A stretch of DNA of 64,000 nucleotides from Archilochus colubris (GCA_023079485.1 CM041084.1:69287709-69351708), one strand, 5' to 3'; positions 27,101 through 38,480 are shown, numbered from the stretch's first letter. Notes: generated by a model from the sequence alone, not told the origin. A program made the numbers and translations.

Positions 27101-29178
27101 CAGTTATGAATAATCTGCTTATTAAGGCTAATCAGTAAGCCATGACTCTGGTTCATAAGCATCTTAAGATTTCACATTCACTACTTCAAGCAAGAGTATA
27201 TGTTCACATTTTAAAAAATATTTCCCATACCTGAGTGTGATTAAAAAATGAAATTCTTTTCAGTTGAACTATGCTTGGGTTTTTTTTTCATTTTGCTTTT
27301 TTATTTTTCAATAGTATTGCCCTTTCGTTTCAAAGCAAATGTTCCTTTCGATATGAAAAGACAATGTTTTTGAGGACCTGTAGTTACTTTTCAGATTTGT
27401 TTTACAAATTATGAAAGTGGTTGGAGTTAACTTTATTAATTATATCTTGATGTGATTGGATCCTGATAGTACTTTGCACAAACATCTTTTTGGCTAGGCA
27501 CACTTTATCTCAAGACAGTAGAGGTTTAGGGCTGTAACAGAATGAAGTTATGGATCTTGTCTTCCATGTGGAAGAAAAAAGAAATTATCAGAACATAGAC
27601 TTCTGAAAATGCTTTTGCATTACACGCCAGTACAGCTTTGACTTGGAAATACACTCAGATTAGATTTTAGAGCAACTTACTGGTAGGATTGGGTATGTCT
27701 CTTCAGCGTAGAGTCTGCTGGCAAAAGCGAGTGAATAATTGTCACTTGGTTTGGTGAGTTGGCTGAATGTTTCTTTAAGTGAAGCATGGACACTTTCAGA
27801 TGTGGGGCACTGAATCATTGGCATAAATATAAATAAAAAGAAAGATGATGTTATTCTAGTTTTAGTAGTTTTTCACACTATATGATAAGACTTCAGACAC
27901 GTCTTACAAAATTGTTCTTCATCCTGCACATTTTGTTGCTACAATGACACTGATGTAGTAATTTCCTAATATACACAATTCTGTGCCATTTTTCTACTGC
28001 AATTTCCTCATACCTCTTTCAGGGGGCCATACTTAATTACCCACTACAGTAATCTAGCTCCAGCAAATCAGGTAGCCTTTCCTCCATTCCAAACCCATTC
28101 CATTTAACCAGTAACATCCAGTGCCCTTGCCTAAGCATAAAAATGCCTAATCATAATAATATTTCCCCTGTTTCCTTAATATGATGATGCTGAGTTTCAT
28201 CTTATGCTTGTTATGAATCCTCTGTTACCTTCCTTCTCTTTCTAGTCTTACGAGCAAGGTGTTCCCCCAGCTGCTGGATGCAGAGCACTTGCAGCTCATT
28301 GGAGAGGGGTTTGAACTGCTAAGAGACCACTTAATTTGCCAGGAGAAAGTGATACAGAGAAGAAATTATTTCTATACCTGAGATTCAATTGCCTCTCCAA
28401 ATCCTGTGATTTTATCAAAGTGAACAACCTGTAATTGAAAATTACAATAGTTGAAGTAGCAGGTATGATGAAAAAAGGCTGTGTAACTGCGATTAACACA
28501 TGATATTTGAAGTAAACTTATTGGCTATCTGACAAATTGGATGACTCAAAAGGTGCACTCCATCTGTGAACAGCTGTGCCTACTGTCCTACTGAACATCT
28601 AGAAACCTGCTCAAAGGTGTGCTTCCAGGTAACAAACCAGACACTCTCTGTGAAGAAAGTGAGAGCTGCAGGAAATTCATGTGAACCATTTTGCAGTCTC
28701 TTTTTTTGCAGGCTCTTTCCCTAGGGTTTTTATCTACTTTTCTTACTGTAAATAAAGGACCACTGGAACATGGTGGTCTCTTTGAGCATCCTACTGATAA
28801 CAATAATAAAATAAAATTTAAATCCAGTTTCAAGATTTCTGGCTGCTGCATTTGTTTGATACTTGTGAGAGTTTGAGGTGTTTGCAGCTTTTGATAACCC
28901 TGGATCCATATATTTTAGCTTCTGAGCTATGCAAAGGACATTATCATATATTTAAGTGCTGTGAGTCTATTGGGCAGCAGGAATGTTTAAATCCTTAACT
29001 GTAGCCTCACCTTGTCTATCTGAGCCCTGGTGTCTTCTCTTGCACCTAGGTAGACCATGGACAGAGCTGAAATGATACTCAGAGGGGAGATAATGATGTT
29101 CTCATTCACATGCTGGACTTTTAGCTCCTTGAACACATCAAAACAAAATTCCGTGCTTGCTGCACCGATGGAGCCCAT
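24102..29178 (-). CDS. OVAL: Ovalbumin (SERPINB14), complete coding region
   Basis: This is the major egg-white storage serpin, secreted by oviduct cells through an internal uncleaved signal; here the hydrophobic stretch is around residues 28-48. Coding exons are 29178-29011, 28428-28378, 27809-27681, 27022-26905, 25674-25532, 25355-25200 and 24497-24102 (TAA), total 386 residues, the same as chicken. It starts [20 protein letters not shown]. Cys74 and Cys121, the disulfide pair, are kept; the only other cysteine is Cys12. Glycosylation sequons NLT (Asn293) and NLS (Asn312) are kept. The hinge reads EAGSEVVGS instead of the inhibitory EEGTEAAAA, so no inhibition is expected. The loop P1-P1' position is Thr353-Ser354. 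Ser69 is replaced by Ala, and Ser345 is followed by Pro-Gly. It is the third of three tandem ovalbumin-family genes, as in chicken X-Y-OVAL order. Confidence 0.95.
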
Positions 29179-30440
29179 TGTGAAACCTGTATTGTCTAGA
29201 ACAAACAGCAGAAATACAATTACAATAATGAAGAAATACTCTGTTTTCATAAATGTATTTACTTCAGCATTTGTATTCAGTTGTCTTTTTGGCAGTAAAA
29301 TTACCCAGAGATCTTCAAGTTGTGTGTGATTTCTATTTACCTTCTCAAGGCAGTCAAACAACAATTGCCTATGAAAATTGCCTTATTTTCATCCAGTGAA
29401 GGCTAGAATTCCTTGGTACTTTGTAGTACCTTTGATGAAGGCACAAAAATAGGATCTATCTTTGGGATAAATAGTTGTAGTAGGCTTCTTCTATCCTTGG
29501 ACAAATGTAAGTAAAAGCAGTTGCTCGATGACTATTTTCTAAAAATAAGTAAGGGCAGTAAAATATCTATTTGTGGCACAATACTGTCAGTAGATATTCA
29601 GAGGATTGCATCTTTACCCTTGTTTTAATAATGAAAGCATGGATAGGCAAAATAATTTGTCTAAGGTCACCTAGGCTAGGAGAGAGACTGATGCAAAATT
29701 GTGCTTTCAGACTTACCTTGCTTTTACTTAAAAGTATCCATGTATACTAGACTCTAACCTTTCTGAGAAATTAAATGTTGCTAGTGACATTCAGATAGAA
29801 TAGAAATGCAGACTTAATCAAATAGCAACATCTACCATAATGTAGCACTGTTAAATGATTTTTTGGTAGTGACCACACTTGTGAGTATACACATACACTC
29901 GCACATGTATTTCTATCACTATCCTTTCTGTATACAAATTCACTTTTATAGATTATTTTAAACATATAAGTCTGTGCTCTGACACACATTCTTACCTTGT
30001 GTGGTGTTCACTAGCTGTATTTTCTAGGGTTCAACTGTTAGAAAAAGTTCACACTAAAATAAATCTAGCAAATTCACTGAATGCCACAGTGTTGCTCTTA
30101 GTACACTCTTGAACCAGAGGTCAATCAAGCGAAATTGTTCTTTGCTGTCAATATGAAACTTAAAAGATACTGAAAAAGAGGATAAGTTGCTCTGAAGTAC
30201 AGTAATATTTTAAGCACAGAGCCTATACTTTTTAAAAGTCTTCTGAAAACAAATACCCAGTTTAACGGCTAATGAATAGTACAGAATGCATACATACAGG
30301 TGAGAAGATTAGTAGAGAATATCACATAGATATTCTGTCTTTAAGATACCAAATGCAACACAATAATTGCTGGTTATAAGTTTAGACATTGACAAGAAAT
30401 AATATAGGGAGAACATACCTTTTCCTGGAAAAATGCTTAC

Positions 30441-30488
30441 CTTTTGAGCTTCAGCACCAAAGGCAATACAGCTTTCCAGCTGTAGTAG
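30441..30488 (-). other. OVAL: Non-coding leader exon 1 of OVAL
   Basis: The minus strand reads ACAGCTGGAAAGCTGTATTG and ends GCTCAAAAG followed by donor GTAAGC at 30440. This closely resembles the chicken ovalbumin leader as I know it, including the small hairpin AGCTGGAAAGCT. It joins exon 2 at 29195 (acceptor TTCTAG), giving 17 untranslated bases before the ATG. The start near 30488 is inferred from that similarity and from the TATA spacing. Confidence 0.88.
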
Positions 30489-30511
30489 ACAGACTGGCTG
30501 AGCCCTTGGGA

Positions 30512-30518
30512 ATTTATA
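30512..30518 (-). promoter_or_regulatory. OVAL: OVAL TATA box
   Basis: TATAAAT on the minus strand sits 24-30 bases before the inferred start, in the context ACTGTATAAATTCCCAAGGG. The flanking GGCTCAGCCAGTCTG is also a hallmark of the chicken promoter. Confidence 0.88.
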
Positions 30519-30560
30519 CAGTCTGAATTGTGACCCACCCGCTGCTGCCCTTCAGAAGTT

Positions 30561-30572
30561 TGACCTTTGACA
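30561..30572 (-). promoter_or_regulatory. OVAL: COUP-TF / DR1 nuclear receptor site of the OVAL promoter
   Basis: The minus strand carries TGTCAAAGGTCA, a direct repeat with one-base spacing, at about -73 to -84 from the start. This is the same element and position from which COUP-TF (chicken ovalbumin upstream promoter transcription factor) was named. It is followed by AACTTCTGAAGGG, also as in chicken. The paralogous Y promoter lacks it. Confidence 0.9.
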
Positions 30573-31079
30573 CCATAAAAATAACTTATGGGATTAGGTC
30601 AGATTTTAGTTTCAATGGATCCATTTTTGATTGAAAGGAGAGCAAATATTCATTTATTATTATGTATGACAAAGTGTTTTTTTCTAGTGTATAAAGACTG
30701 CTGGGTTGGAGAGAAGACTGGGAAATAATGGTTGTAAGTAAACCAGAATTCTTTCAATTTAGCATTTTTGAATGTACAAGAAGACTATATTCTACTAAAA
30801 AAACCTGAGGAAATAAAGAAGAATGCTTATGAGAAAGCAAATTGAGAGGGAGGTCAAAAGCAGGCACATTATCTTTGAAAAGATGGAGTATTTTTAAAAG
30901 ACCTTTTGATGTATATGAAGGTTTTATAGCAAACTATTTTATTCTCAGGGTTTAATAGCGACACATAGCCTCAGACAAAGTAAAAAGTAGCCAATTCCAA
31001 ATGTGTTTGTTGTATGTACTTGCAATGCATCTCTCAGATTTTCCATGGCCTGGTGACAGAGGAGCTGTGGTGTCCAGCT

Positions 31080-31240
31080 AAAGGAGTGTTCATGGTCTAT
31101 GGGGCAATCATAATATACAATAGAGAATATGTTTCAGTAATAAAAGCATTTCAGTTATAGCAGCTATTGTTCTGTATTGAAATAATAGAGTGAACAAACA
31201 GTAAGAAACCATTCTGACCTCTGTAAAGCACTATGTGATT
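31080..31240. promoter_or_regulatory. Block upstream of OVAL shared with the OVALY upstream region
   Basis: Sequence around GTTCATGGTCTATGGGGCA and TCATAATATACAATAG recurs at 51505-51660 upstream of OVALY with moderate divergence. It lies about 0.6-0.75 kb before the OVAL start, not far from where the chicken gene has its steroid-dependent element. Conservation between paralogues is seen; a regulatory role is inferred. Confidence 0.5.
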
Positions 31241-32549
31241 TCAAAAAAGGGAGGGGGGAAATCCCAAAGTCAGCATGGCATATTTCTTCAGAACATATAG
31301 AGAGATGTCTGTGATCTCTCTTAAGGAGTAGGTATAGGCTCCTAGAAGTTGAGACAGTGCAGTTTTCTCTGCCTCAGTCTGATTTCTTTTGTGAAGATAG
31401 AACAAGCTGTAAAAACGTACACTCTCCTTCCTGCGTTGTTGCCACAAAACAGTCTGAGATCCTAAGACAAGATTGTAGTGGAAGTGTTATTCTTTTTTGT
31501 TAGATCTCTACTCCACAGGTATAAGCCAAGTGGTTTTGTTTGTTTTGTTTTTTATGGTTTCCCACTGTTAATCAGGCAGATAAGTGTCTATACTTAAGTG
31601 CAAAATAATTCTTCTCACTTTTTTTTAAGTCAGGCTACTACTTCTGTTTCAGACTATAATAAAGCCTAAAAAGCTTGTCTGCTTTTTCAAAGGATAGAAT
31701 TGCTTCTCACAAAACATTATCCCTACCTATTAAATGTGCATTAGTGTGTCGAGTGAGAAAGGGAATAGAGAATGAGATGCACTGTTAATCAAAAATCTCC
31801 ACCATCTGCTCAAACACCAGTAACGAGTTGTGTAGATGTTTTCTGCATAGCTCTTCATGCCTGTTTGTTAACATACAGATCAATGCTGCACTTAAACACC
31901 CTGGTGAAATAACAAGGAAAAGAAGGACAGCTTTGCCTCTCGCTGAGGCAAGGAACTGTCTACCAGACAGCCTCAAAGCGAAGCTTCCAGGAACTGTGAA
32001 GCATTAAAACTGTGCTATATAGCTTAGAAGAATACCCAAAGATCTCCTTGAGAAGGAAGCAGTAAGGACACAGTTTCAGTGGGAAAATTTCAATCTTTCC
32101 AGAGTCCTTGTCTGAGAGCATGTTACATGGATACAGCCAGGGGCCTGGGACTAGGAGCTTGGCTAGAATCTCAAGTTGCAGCTCAGGCTCCTGTTTTCAA
32201 AGGGTGAGCAGCTGTGAGGGTGAGCAAGTGGTGTGAAACTGGGAGAATACAGTGCTTTTTAAATGAAAACTCTGGGAGAAGCTCTATCCTTGTCTGAGTT
32301 GTCAGATGGAGAATCCTTAATAAATTCTGTTGTAGGAAAGTCTCCACTACAGAAAAGGAGCAAGTTACCCACTATGGCCAAAGCTGTCAGCTCTTTTGTC
32401 TAAGCAGGCACCACATCAGGTTAGTAAGGGCAAGGTGTTTCCAAAGTAACCCTGGCATATAATACACCATTCCTCTCCTTTCCTCTCCTCTACTTTCCTG
32501 TATGAAAACCATATGAAATTTTTAACAAGAGCAAGTTCTGGATTATATA

Positions 32550-32851
32550 CCTGGGACAGAGTAATGCTGGTTATATATACAAACTGGGGGACAAGAGCTT
32601 GAAGAACAGCCCTGTGGAAAGACATATGGGTGCTTGAGTAGATGGTAAATTGAATATGAGTCAACTGTGTGCCCTGGCAGCCTAAAAGACCAACAGTGTC
32701 CTGGGGGGGCATCAAGCACAGTTTAGCTCAGCAGTCAAGGGAGATGATTGTCCCAGTCTATACTGCACTTATGTGACATTAATTCAAGTACCATGTGCAG
32801 TTTTGGGTGCCTCAATACAAGAATATCAAACATTTAGAGTGTATCCAGAGG
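32550..32851 (+). mobile_element. CR1 LINE fragment, 5' part of a split element
   Basis: CR1 sequence is recognisable, for example TTGAATATGAGTCAACTGTG and GTGCCCTGGCAGCC, running in plus orientation up to AGAGG. The same element continues at 33441 after an inserted LTR. Confidence 0.85.
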
Positions 32852-33440
32852 TGTGCTTGTTTTGTCTGGAACAGAATTCATTTTCTTCGTAGCAGTTAGG
32901 GTGGGACAAGGTTTTGGATTTGTGCTGAAAACAGTGTTGGTAACTCAGGGATGCCCTAGTTGTTGCCGAGCAGTGCTGGCACAGCATCAAGGCCCTTTGT
33001 GCTTTTCACACCACCCCACCACAAAGTGGGCACGGATGAGTGGGCAGAAGGTGGGATAGCTGAGTGACACAGCTGGGATGGCTGACCCAAACTGAACACA
33101 GGAATATCCCATGCCATAGGACATCAGCATATAAAGCTAGGGGAAGAAGAAGGAAGGGGGGGACATTCAGAGTGATGGCATTTTTATTCCCAAGTAACTA
33201 TTGTGCATGTTGTAGCCCTGATTTCCTGGAGATGGCTGAAAAACACCTTCCTGCTGATGGAAAGTGCTGAACAAATTCCTTGTTTTGCTTTGCTAGCATG
33301 TGAAAGTTTTTCCTATTAAATTGTCCTTTTCTCAACCCATTTGTCTCACTTTTACACTTCTCATTTTTTCCCCCACCCCACTGAAAGGAAAGTAAGTGGC
33401 TGTGTGGTGCTTAGTTGCTGGTTGGGGTTAAACCACATCA
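32852..33440 (+). mobile_element. Solo LTR of an endogenous retrovirus (ERVL-like), 589 bp
   Basis: The segment starts TGTGC and ends ACATCA, and is flanked on both sides by the 5-base duplication AGAGG. Internally it has a promoter-like GCATATAAAGCTAGGGG near 33126 and a TATTAAATTGTCC stretch near the 3' end. It ends GGGGTTAAACCACATCA, like a common avian LTR family. It lies inside a CR1 element, so it is younger than that insertion. No retroviral gene is present. The class is inferred from the 5-base duplication. Confidence 0.85.
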
Positions 33441-33872
33441 AGAGGAAGGTGATCAAGATGGTGAAAGGTCCTGAGGGCAAGACTTAAAAGGATCAGATGA
33501 AGTCACTTGGCTTATTCATCTTAGAGATGAGAAGGCTGAGGGGTGACTTCAGCACAGCCTACAACTTCCTCAAGGGGACAGTGAAGGGGGTTGCTGATCT
33601 CTCTCTGGTAACCAGAGATAGGACACAAGAAAATGAAGCTGCATCAGAGGAAGTTCAGATTGTATATTAGGAAAAGGTTCCTTACTGAGAGGGTAGTCAG
33701 TCACTGGAACAGGTTCCCCAGGGTAATAGTCATGGCACCAATCCTGTCAGTGTTCAAGGAGCACCTAGACAACACTCTTAGACATACAGTTTAGTTTTAG
33801 GTAGTCCTATGAGAAGCAGGGAGTTTGACTTGGTGATCGTATTGGGTCCCTTCCAGCCCTATGAATCTATGA
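33441..33872 (+). mobile_element. CR1 LINE fragment, 3' part of the split element
   Basis: CR1 resumes at AGAGGAAGGTGATCAAGATG and continues through AGATTGTATATTAGGAAAAGG to a normal CR1 3' end (CCTTCCAGCCCTATGAATC). Orientation is plus, opposite to the genes. Confidence 0.9.
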
Positions 33873-34049
33873 CTGTTTAGTCAGAGTTAGTTCATTGCTT
33901 ACAGAAAGATGAGGAATGAGAGTTTATCCTCACTATGATCTAATATACAATATTGAGACCAATTTTATGTTTCTATGAATCTGTATTGAGCTGTTTTCTC
34001 ACACTGTTTATAGTGAGACTCAGATCTGTTCCACTATTTTCACTCTTCA

Positions 34050-35500
34050 TTCCTTTTTTCTTTTTTCCAGGGCCACTTTATGTTCACAGGAGTTGGTTTC
34101 TATTTCTATCACACTGATCTTCCATTGCTGCATATAGGACTTGGCCAGTACATTTAACTGTGTCAAACCTGCCTTCCAAGTGTCCCTCAAGCCTCTCCCC
34201 TGAACAATCCTGATTCCCTTCACCATAATCTGGTTTATTGTACATTAATTGCCTAAGCATCTAGACCCAGTCAAAGGCCCCAGTTCATCACAAATGGCCT
34301 ATATTTTATGATCTACAAACATAGAAAGGAAACAGCTGAAGTTTTGTCAAGTGACCATTTTTTTACACCACCACAATACAAATATGGAATAAAAATTATT
34401 CCAGAGGGTTTTTTATACCCAGTGAAGTTGAATTCTGTGTAGTGTCCTGGTTCCAGACATGCACAAGTTTTGTATGTTTAATGCAGAGTTTTGTTTCATT
34501 ACTTGTAGAAAAGCCTTGTATTCTCTTTAAGAATTAGAGTTTCAGGTTCAGAACACACCTACAGTCATCAAAGACATGGAAGATAAGAAAGTCTGCTTTG
34601 ATGGTGGATGAAAAAAACATGCTGTGCTCCTTCCTAGAGGCCTGTTTCAGTTTTCTGTGCTCAGGCTATATGCAAGGCCAGTTGTGAGTAACAGAATCTG
34701 CCCATAAGCAAATGTAGATCTGGATTAGAAAAGACCATCAGCTCACAAAAGGCCTTCTATAGTCTGCTTAACATGGGGAAGCCTGCTTGGGACAACTGGC
34801 AATGGATTTCTTGTCCAGCACAGCTGTGCAAAGCAGTACAAACAGTTCTGTCACACATCCTTGTTTGACAATGCTAGTCCCAAGAAAGAGGTCATCTAAG
34901 GCTCTGATGCCCTTTCCTATGCCAGGCATTTCATTGTGGACCTGTCTCTAAACCAACAGACTCTTGAGGGCCTGAGCCTTGGACAGCTGAGGGTATCAAG
35001 GCACTTTTTGTCCAGGAGGATATGAAGTCCAGGTCAGCTCACAGACCAGAGCCTCTCATCCAATCACAACAACCCACACAATACTTGAGGCTTTGTTCTC
35101 CTCCTTGTTCCTGCTCTTTTGCCAGTAGGAAGGACCGTGTTAATTGTTTTGTGTTTGTCTTCATTCCGTATTGTGAATCTGGAAGTTGCCTTTCTGTAAG
35201 AGACAGAAGCAATCATTCACAAAGAGAGAAATCATCTTACCCAGAGTGACTGCAGCTGACTGTCTGGTTTTCATTGCAGACTTTGGTACTCAAGCTCTCA
35301 ATGATAGTTTCTCTCTCAGTTGTTCTGTGGGACTGTGTTTTTTCCCCAGTACAAAGAAAATGAGATATCTGGTCAAGCTCCATCAAATAGGAGATCATAG
35401 TCCATCTGACACTTTTCTGCAGTAGTGCTGTCCCCTTTTGAAGAGATGGACATCGTTGCCCACAGTGCTGCCTTGATTGTTCACAGACTGTGTCAGGGGC
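34050..35500. repeat. Upstream block paralogous to 52290-53545
   Basis: Several segments match the OVALY upstream region in the same order, for example TTCATTGTGGACCTGTC, AGGTCAGCTCA, GCCAGTAGGAAGGA and TTTCTCTCTCAGTTGTTCTG. It lies about 3.6-5.0 kb before the OVAL start. Either it was copied when the ovalbumin genes duplicated, or both are copies of an old repeat family. No coding content was seen. Confidence 0.7.
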
Positions 35501-36239
35501 ATTTGTCATCACCCTTAGTTGTCATTGTGATATCCCATGTTAGGACTTACGTTCTTTATAACCTGAGCTCAGTCTTCCTTGTACAGCTGGCGAGTTCTTG
35601 ATGCTCCCTCATGGATATTTGCTTTGACATAGGTTAATGTGGCTGTCATGGCATAACTTTCAATGACCACATCCCACACACCAGACACACACACTGTGAG
35701 AGTATTTGATCCAGAAATGGATGATCACCCTCACTGTGGCTGAATCAGTTTTAACTTCATCTACAGGCAAAGCCTTTCACTTTCTCCCATACATGCCACA
35801 TATCTTGCTGCTGAAACAATATGCAGGCTGTCTCTGATGATGAAGTTGCCTTCATTGTCAGCTCAAAAGCAAAAATAATTTTTTCTGGAATTGAAAGCAA
35901 GAAGAATCCACCAGGCAGGAGTATAAAAGCTTTCCCTGCATGCAGGGATGGAATTTGAAAAGCAAAAATTTTACCGGAGAGAAAGCTGACAAGGGCAGTA
36001 AGAAAAGCTTCTTTAGGTAGAACTCCAAAAAGAAGACTAAGGAAAAGTCAGGATGATTGGGAAAGCTTCCTGATCTTCATAAAGGGAAAGGAGAATTCAG
36101 GAGGCTACAGGTCTCTGCAGTTACTGAAAATGTGCAATGCACAGCTGCAAGGCACTGATCCTAGCCTTCATTATGATCTGTGTTAAGAAAGGCACTGAGA
36201 TTTTGCAATATGTTGGTTAAAAATACCATTTATTGCAGC

Positions 36240-36570
36240 TAACATTAAAATGAACAAGGTAATATTATAGATAATCTTAATTCCCTCAGATGCAGGGAGC
36301 CCTATGTTGTGCAGCACTGGACAGACCACCCACCAGTCATGGAATGGCATCTACATTCACTGACACATTGGTCTGCAGAGCTCTTGCAAGATTTTCTAAA
36401 GAAGAAAACAATTTTATTCATTTCTACTATGAAACAAAAGGATGTTCACATAGAAACATGATGCTTCACTTTGTGATAAATACAAGGACACAGATGTTTC
36501 GAATGACCCATGCTAAGTGGGAGCTACCTGCAGATTTCTTCCTTCTGATGGCATGCAAAGTTTACCTTGC
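36240..36570. repeat. Diverged direct repeat, copy 1 (partner 39900-40260)
   Basis: This stretch and its partner share an ordered series of similar segments: AGATAATC..CCCTCAGATG, GAAGAAAACAA..TTTATT, CATAGAAACATGATGCTTCA and GGCATGCAAAGTTTA. Similarity is moderate with small gaps. The two copies flank the GC-rich island. Confidence 0.5.
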
Positions 36571-36784
36571 AGCCTGGTGTAAGTGCAGCACATGATGGAA
36601 AGGCAACACATAGGCTCAGCACAGCACAGACCAGCTTGTGCCAGCTGTTATGTGAATCACTAACTCCTTGATGTAGAATTGGATTTGAGTTAAATCAACT
36701 GCAGAAGCAAAGCCTGCTCGGGAGTATTTTGAGACACATAAAGGAATAAAACATGGTGGAAAAAAACAGCACAGGTTTACCAAG

Positions 36785-36890
36785 GGCAAATCTTTCCTGA
36801 CCAACCTCATGGTTTTCTAGGATGGGATGGCTTGTTCTGTAACAAGGTAGAGGGTATCGTGTAGCCTGACTTTAGTAAGATGATCTTCCA
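36785..36890 (+). mobile_element. CR1 LINE internal fragment
   Basis: The segment TTTCCTGACCAACCTCATGG through CTGACTTTAGTAAGATG matches the CR1 reverse transcriptase region in plus orientation. It is short and decayed. Confidence 0.6.
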
Positions 36891-36949
36891 GAATTCTTGT
36901 GGTCAGATTGAAGAGCTATAGTCTGAGTAACCAGACAGTATTGTGGGTG

Positions 36950-38480
36950 CACAATTATCTGGACTGACAGGAGCTGCCCAAGCTGTGCATAAGGACAGTG
37001 AGCCCAGCAAAAGGTCACCTCCAGGGTGGGCAGTGCCCTCGCTATCTGGTGCCACACCACAAGGTCTGATCCCAGGGCGGCAGAACCAAATGACAGCAGC
37101 AGAGTCCATCAGCAGACAGGGACACAGCAAGAGAAGAAGCAGGGCTTGGGTCCATTGACAGAGCTGAGGGTCAGGGAGCAGTGAGAGCTGGCTGCTCCCT
37201 GTGGAGTGGGGGAATCAGCGGCCAGGGCCCAGCCCCATGATGCTTGAGCAAGGGAAGCAGGACAGAGTCTGAAAGGGTGGCAGCTCCAGGAAAGTCTTCA
37301 GATCATAAGGCAACACAGCGACCTTGTCCAAAACCAAGACAGAAAGTTAATGCACAAGTGAGGGTTGGGATCAAACCTAATGACTGTCGGGAAGGTCCAT
37401 GGGGACAGGGCAGAGCCAAGGTGAAGCCAGGAATTGAGTCCATAAGTTGGGATCAGGAGGGTCCATAGCAGTGCAGGGCTGTGGGGAACAAGAGATCAAC
37501 CCCGACGTGGTGTGGCAGGGGCAGGGGTGATGGTGCCCAGGGTGTAGCGTGGGTGCTGTGCTGTGGGGAAGTGGGAGAGGCCCCGTGGGAGGTCAGTGGC
37601 CTTGGGGCTCAGGCACAGCTGGCTGCCCTCTGAGGAAAGTGCTTCCTGAGTCCTTACAGAGACCTGGGCTCAGGAGGGACTTGATTTAGTGTGATTCAGT
37701 GTCTGTGGGGTGTTAGTGAGGGTTTCAGGGATGAGAGGGCCTGGGCAGGGACAGGGGATTGGAAAGGGAGATGGTCAGGGGGGCTGACTGAGGGTGTGGG
37801 GCCATGCCAGCAGGGTGTGAGTCGCTCAGGAGTCTGGGTGTGAATAATGGGTGAGTGCTGCGGGGAGACCATGAAGTTTTGTAAGGACAAGACCCTGCAT
37901 GACCAGAAGCCATCAGAGGGCTCAGGGAGGCCTGAGCTCACTGGCAGGCAGCAGCAAGAGCCGGTTTCTCCCCAAGGACAGACGAAATAAGAGGTGAGGG
38001 GGATCCCACAGCCAGTGGGGCAGGAGCCAGGACACAGTCCCACAGGGCCTGAGCAGAGCAGGGACAGACTTCAGCTCCAACCAAGGGTCCAGGTCATAAG
38101 GAAATGTCATGGCTGTGAGGCAGGTCCGAAGAAGAACCACAAAGCCAGTTCACACACAGAGTTAGGCTCAGGTCCAGTGATCACAAGGCAGAGCCAAGGT
38201 CACACCAGGAGTCCTTGGCCAGGTATGGGCACAGCTGTGTTTGAACTGGAGACTGACACACAAAGAGGGACTGAAGGTCCAGGGCATAGCTTAGAGCTCC
38301 TGGACCCATAGGTGTGGGTAAAAGCTCCAGGGGTGTCTGATGAGGCCCATTAAAAGCTTATTTCTGCACTCAGAGCCCTGCCACCCATTTGTGAGCAGAA
38401 GAGATAGGCTTGGAGACAAAGGTAAAAGGCCTTGGTCTGAGCTCCGCCAAGAAGCAGGCCTGGAGATAGGCACCAACATT
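36950..38480. repeat. GC-rich, purine-skewed island with imperfect internal repeats
   Basis: Composition changes sharply to G-rich on plus, with recurrent words such as CAGAGCCAAGGT, AGGTCCAGG, CATAAGG and AGGAGTCC. Neighbouring DNA is AT-rich. No exon, CpG island or known element was recognised. It could be a degenerate minisatellite or decayed mobile DNA. There is no counterpart upstream of OVALY. Confidence 0.55.

Noticed and set aside
37696..38311. Overlapping frames of about 60-115 codons in the GC-rich island
   Set aside because: Frames are open on both strands because of base composition. They are proline- and serine-rich without a domain, and no splice structure was seen.
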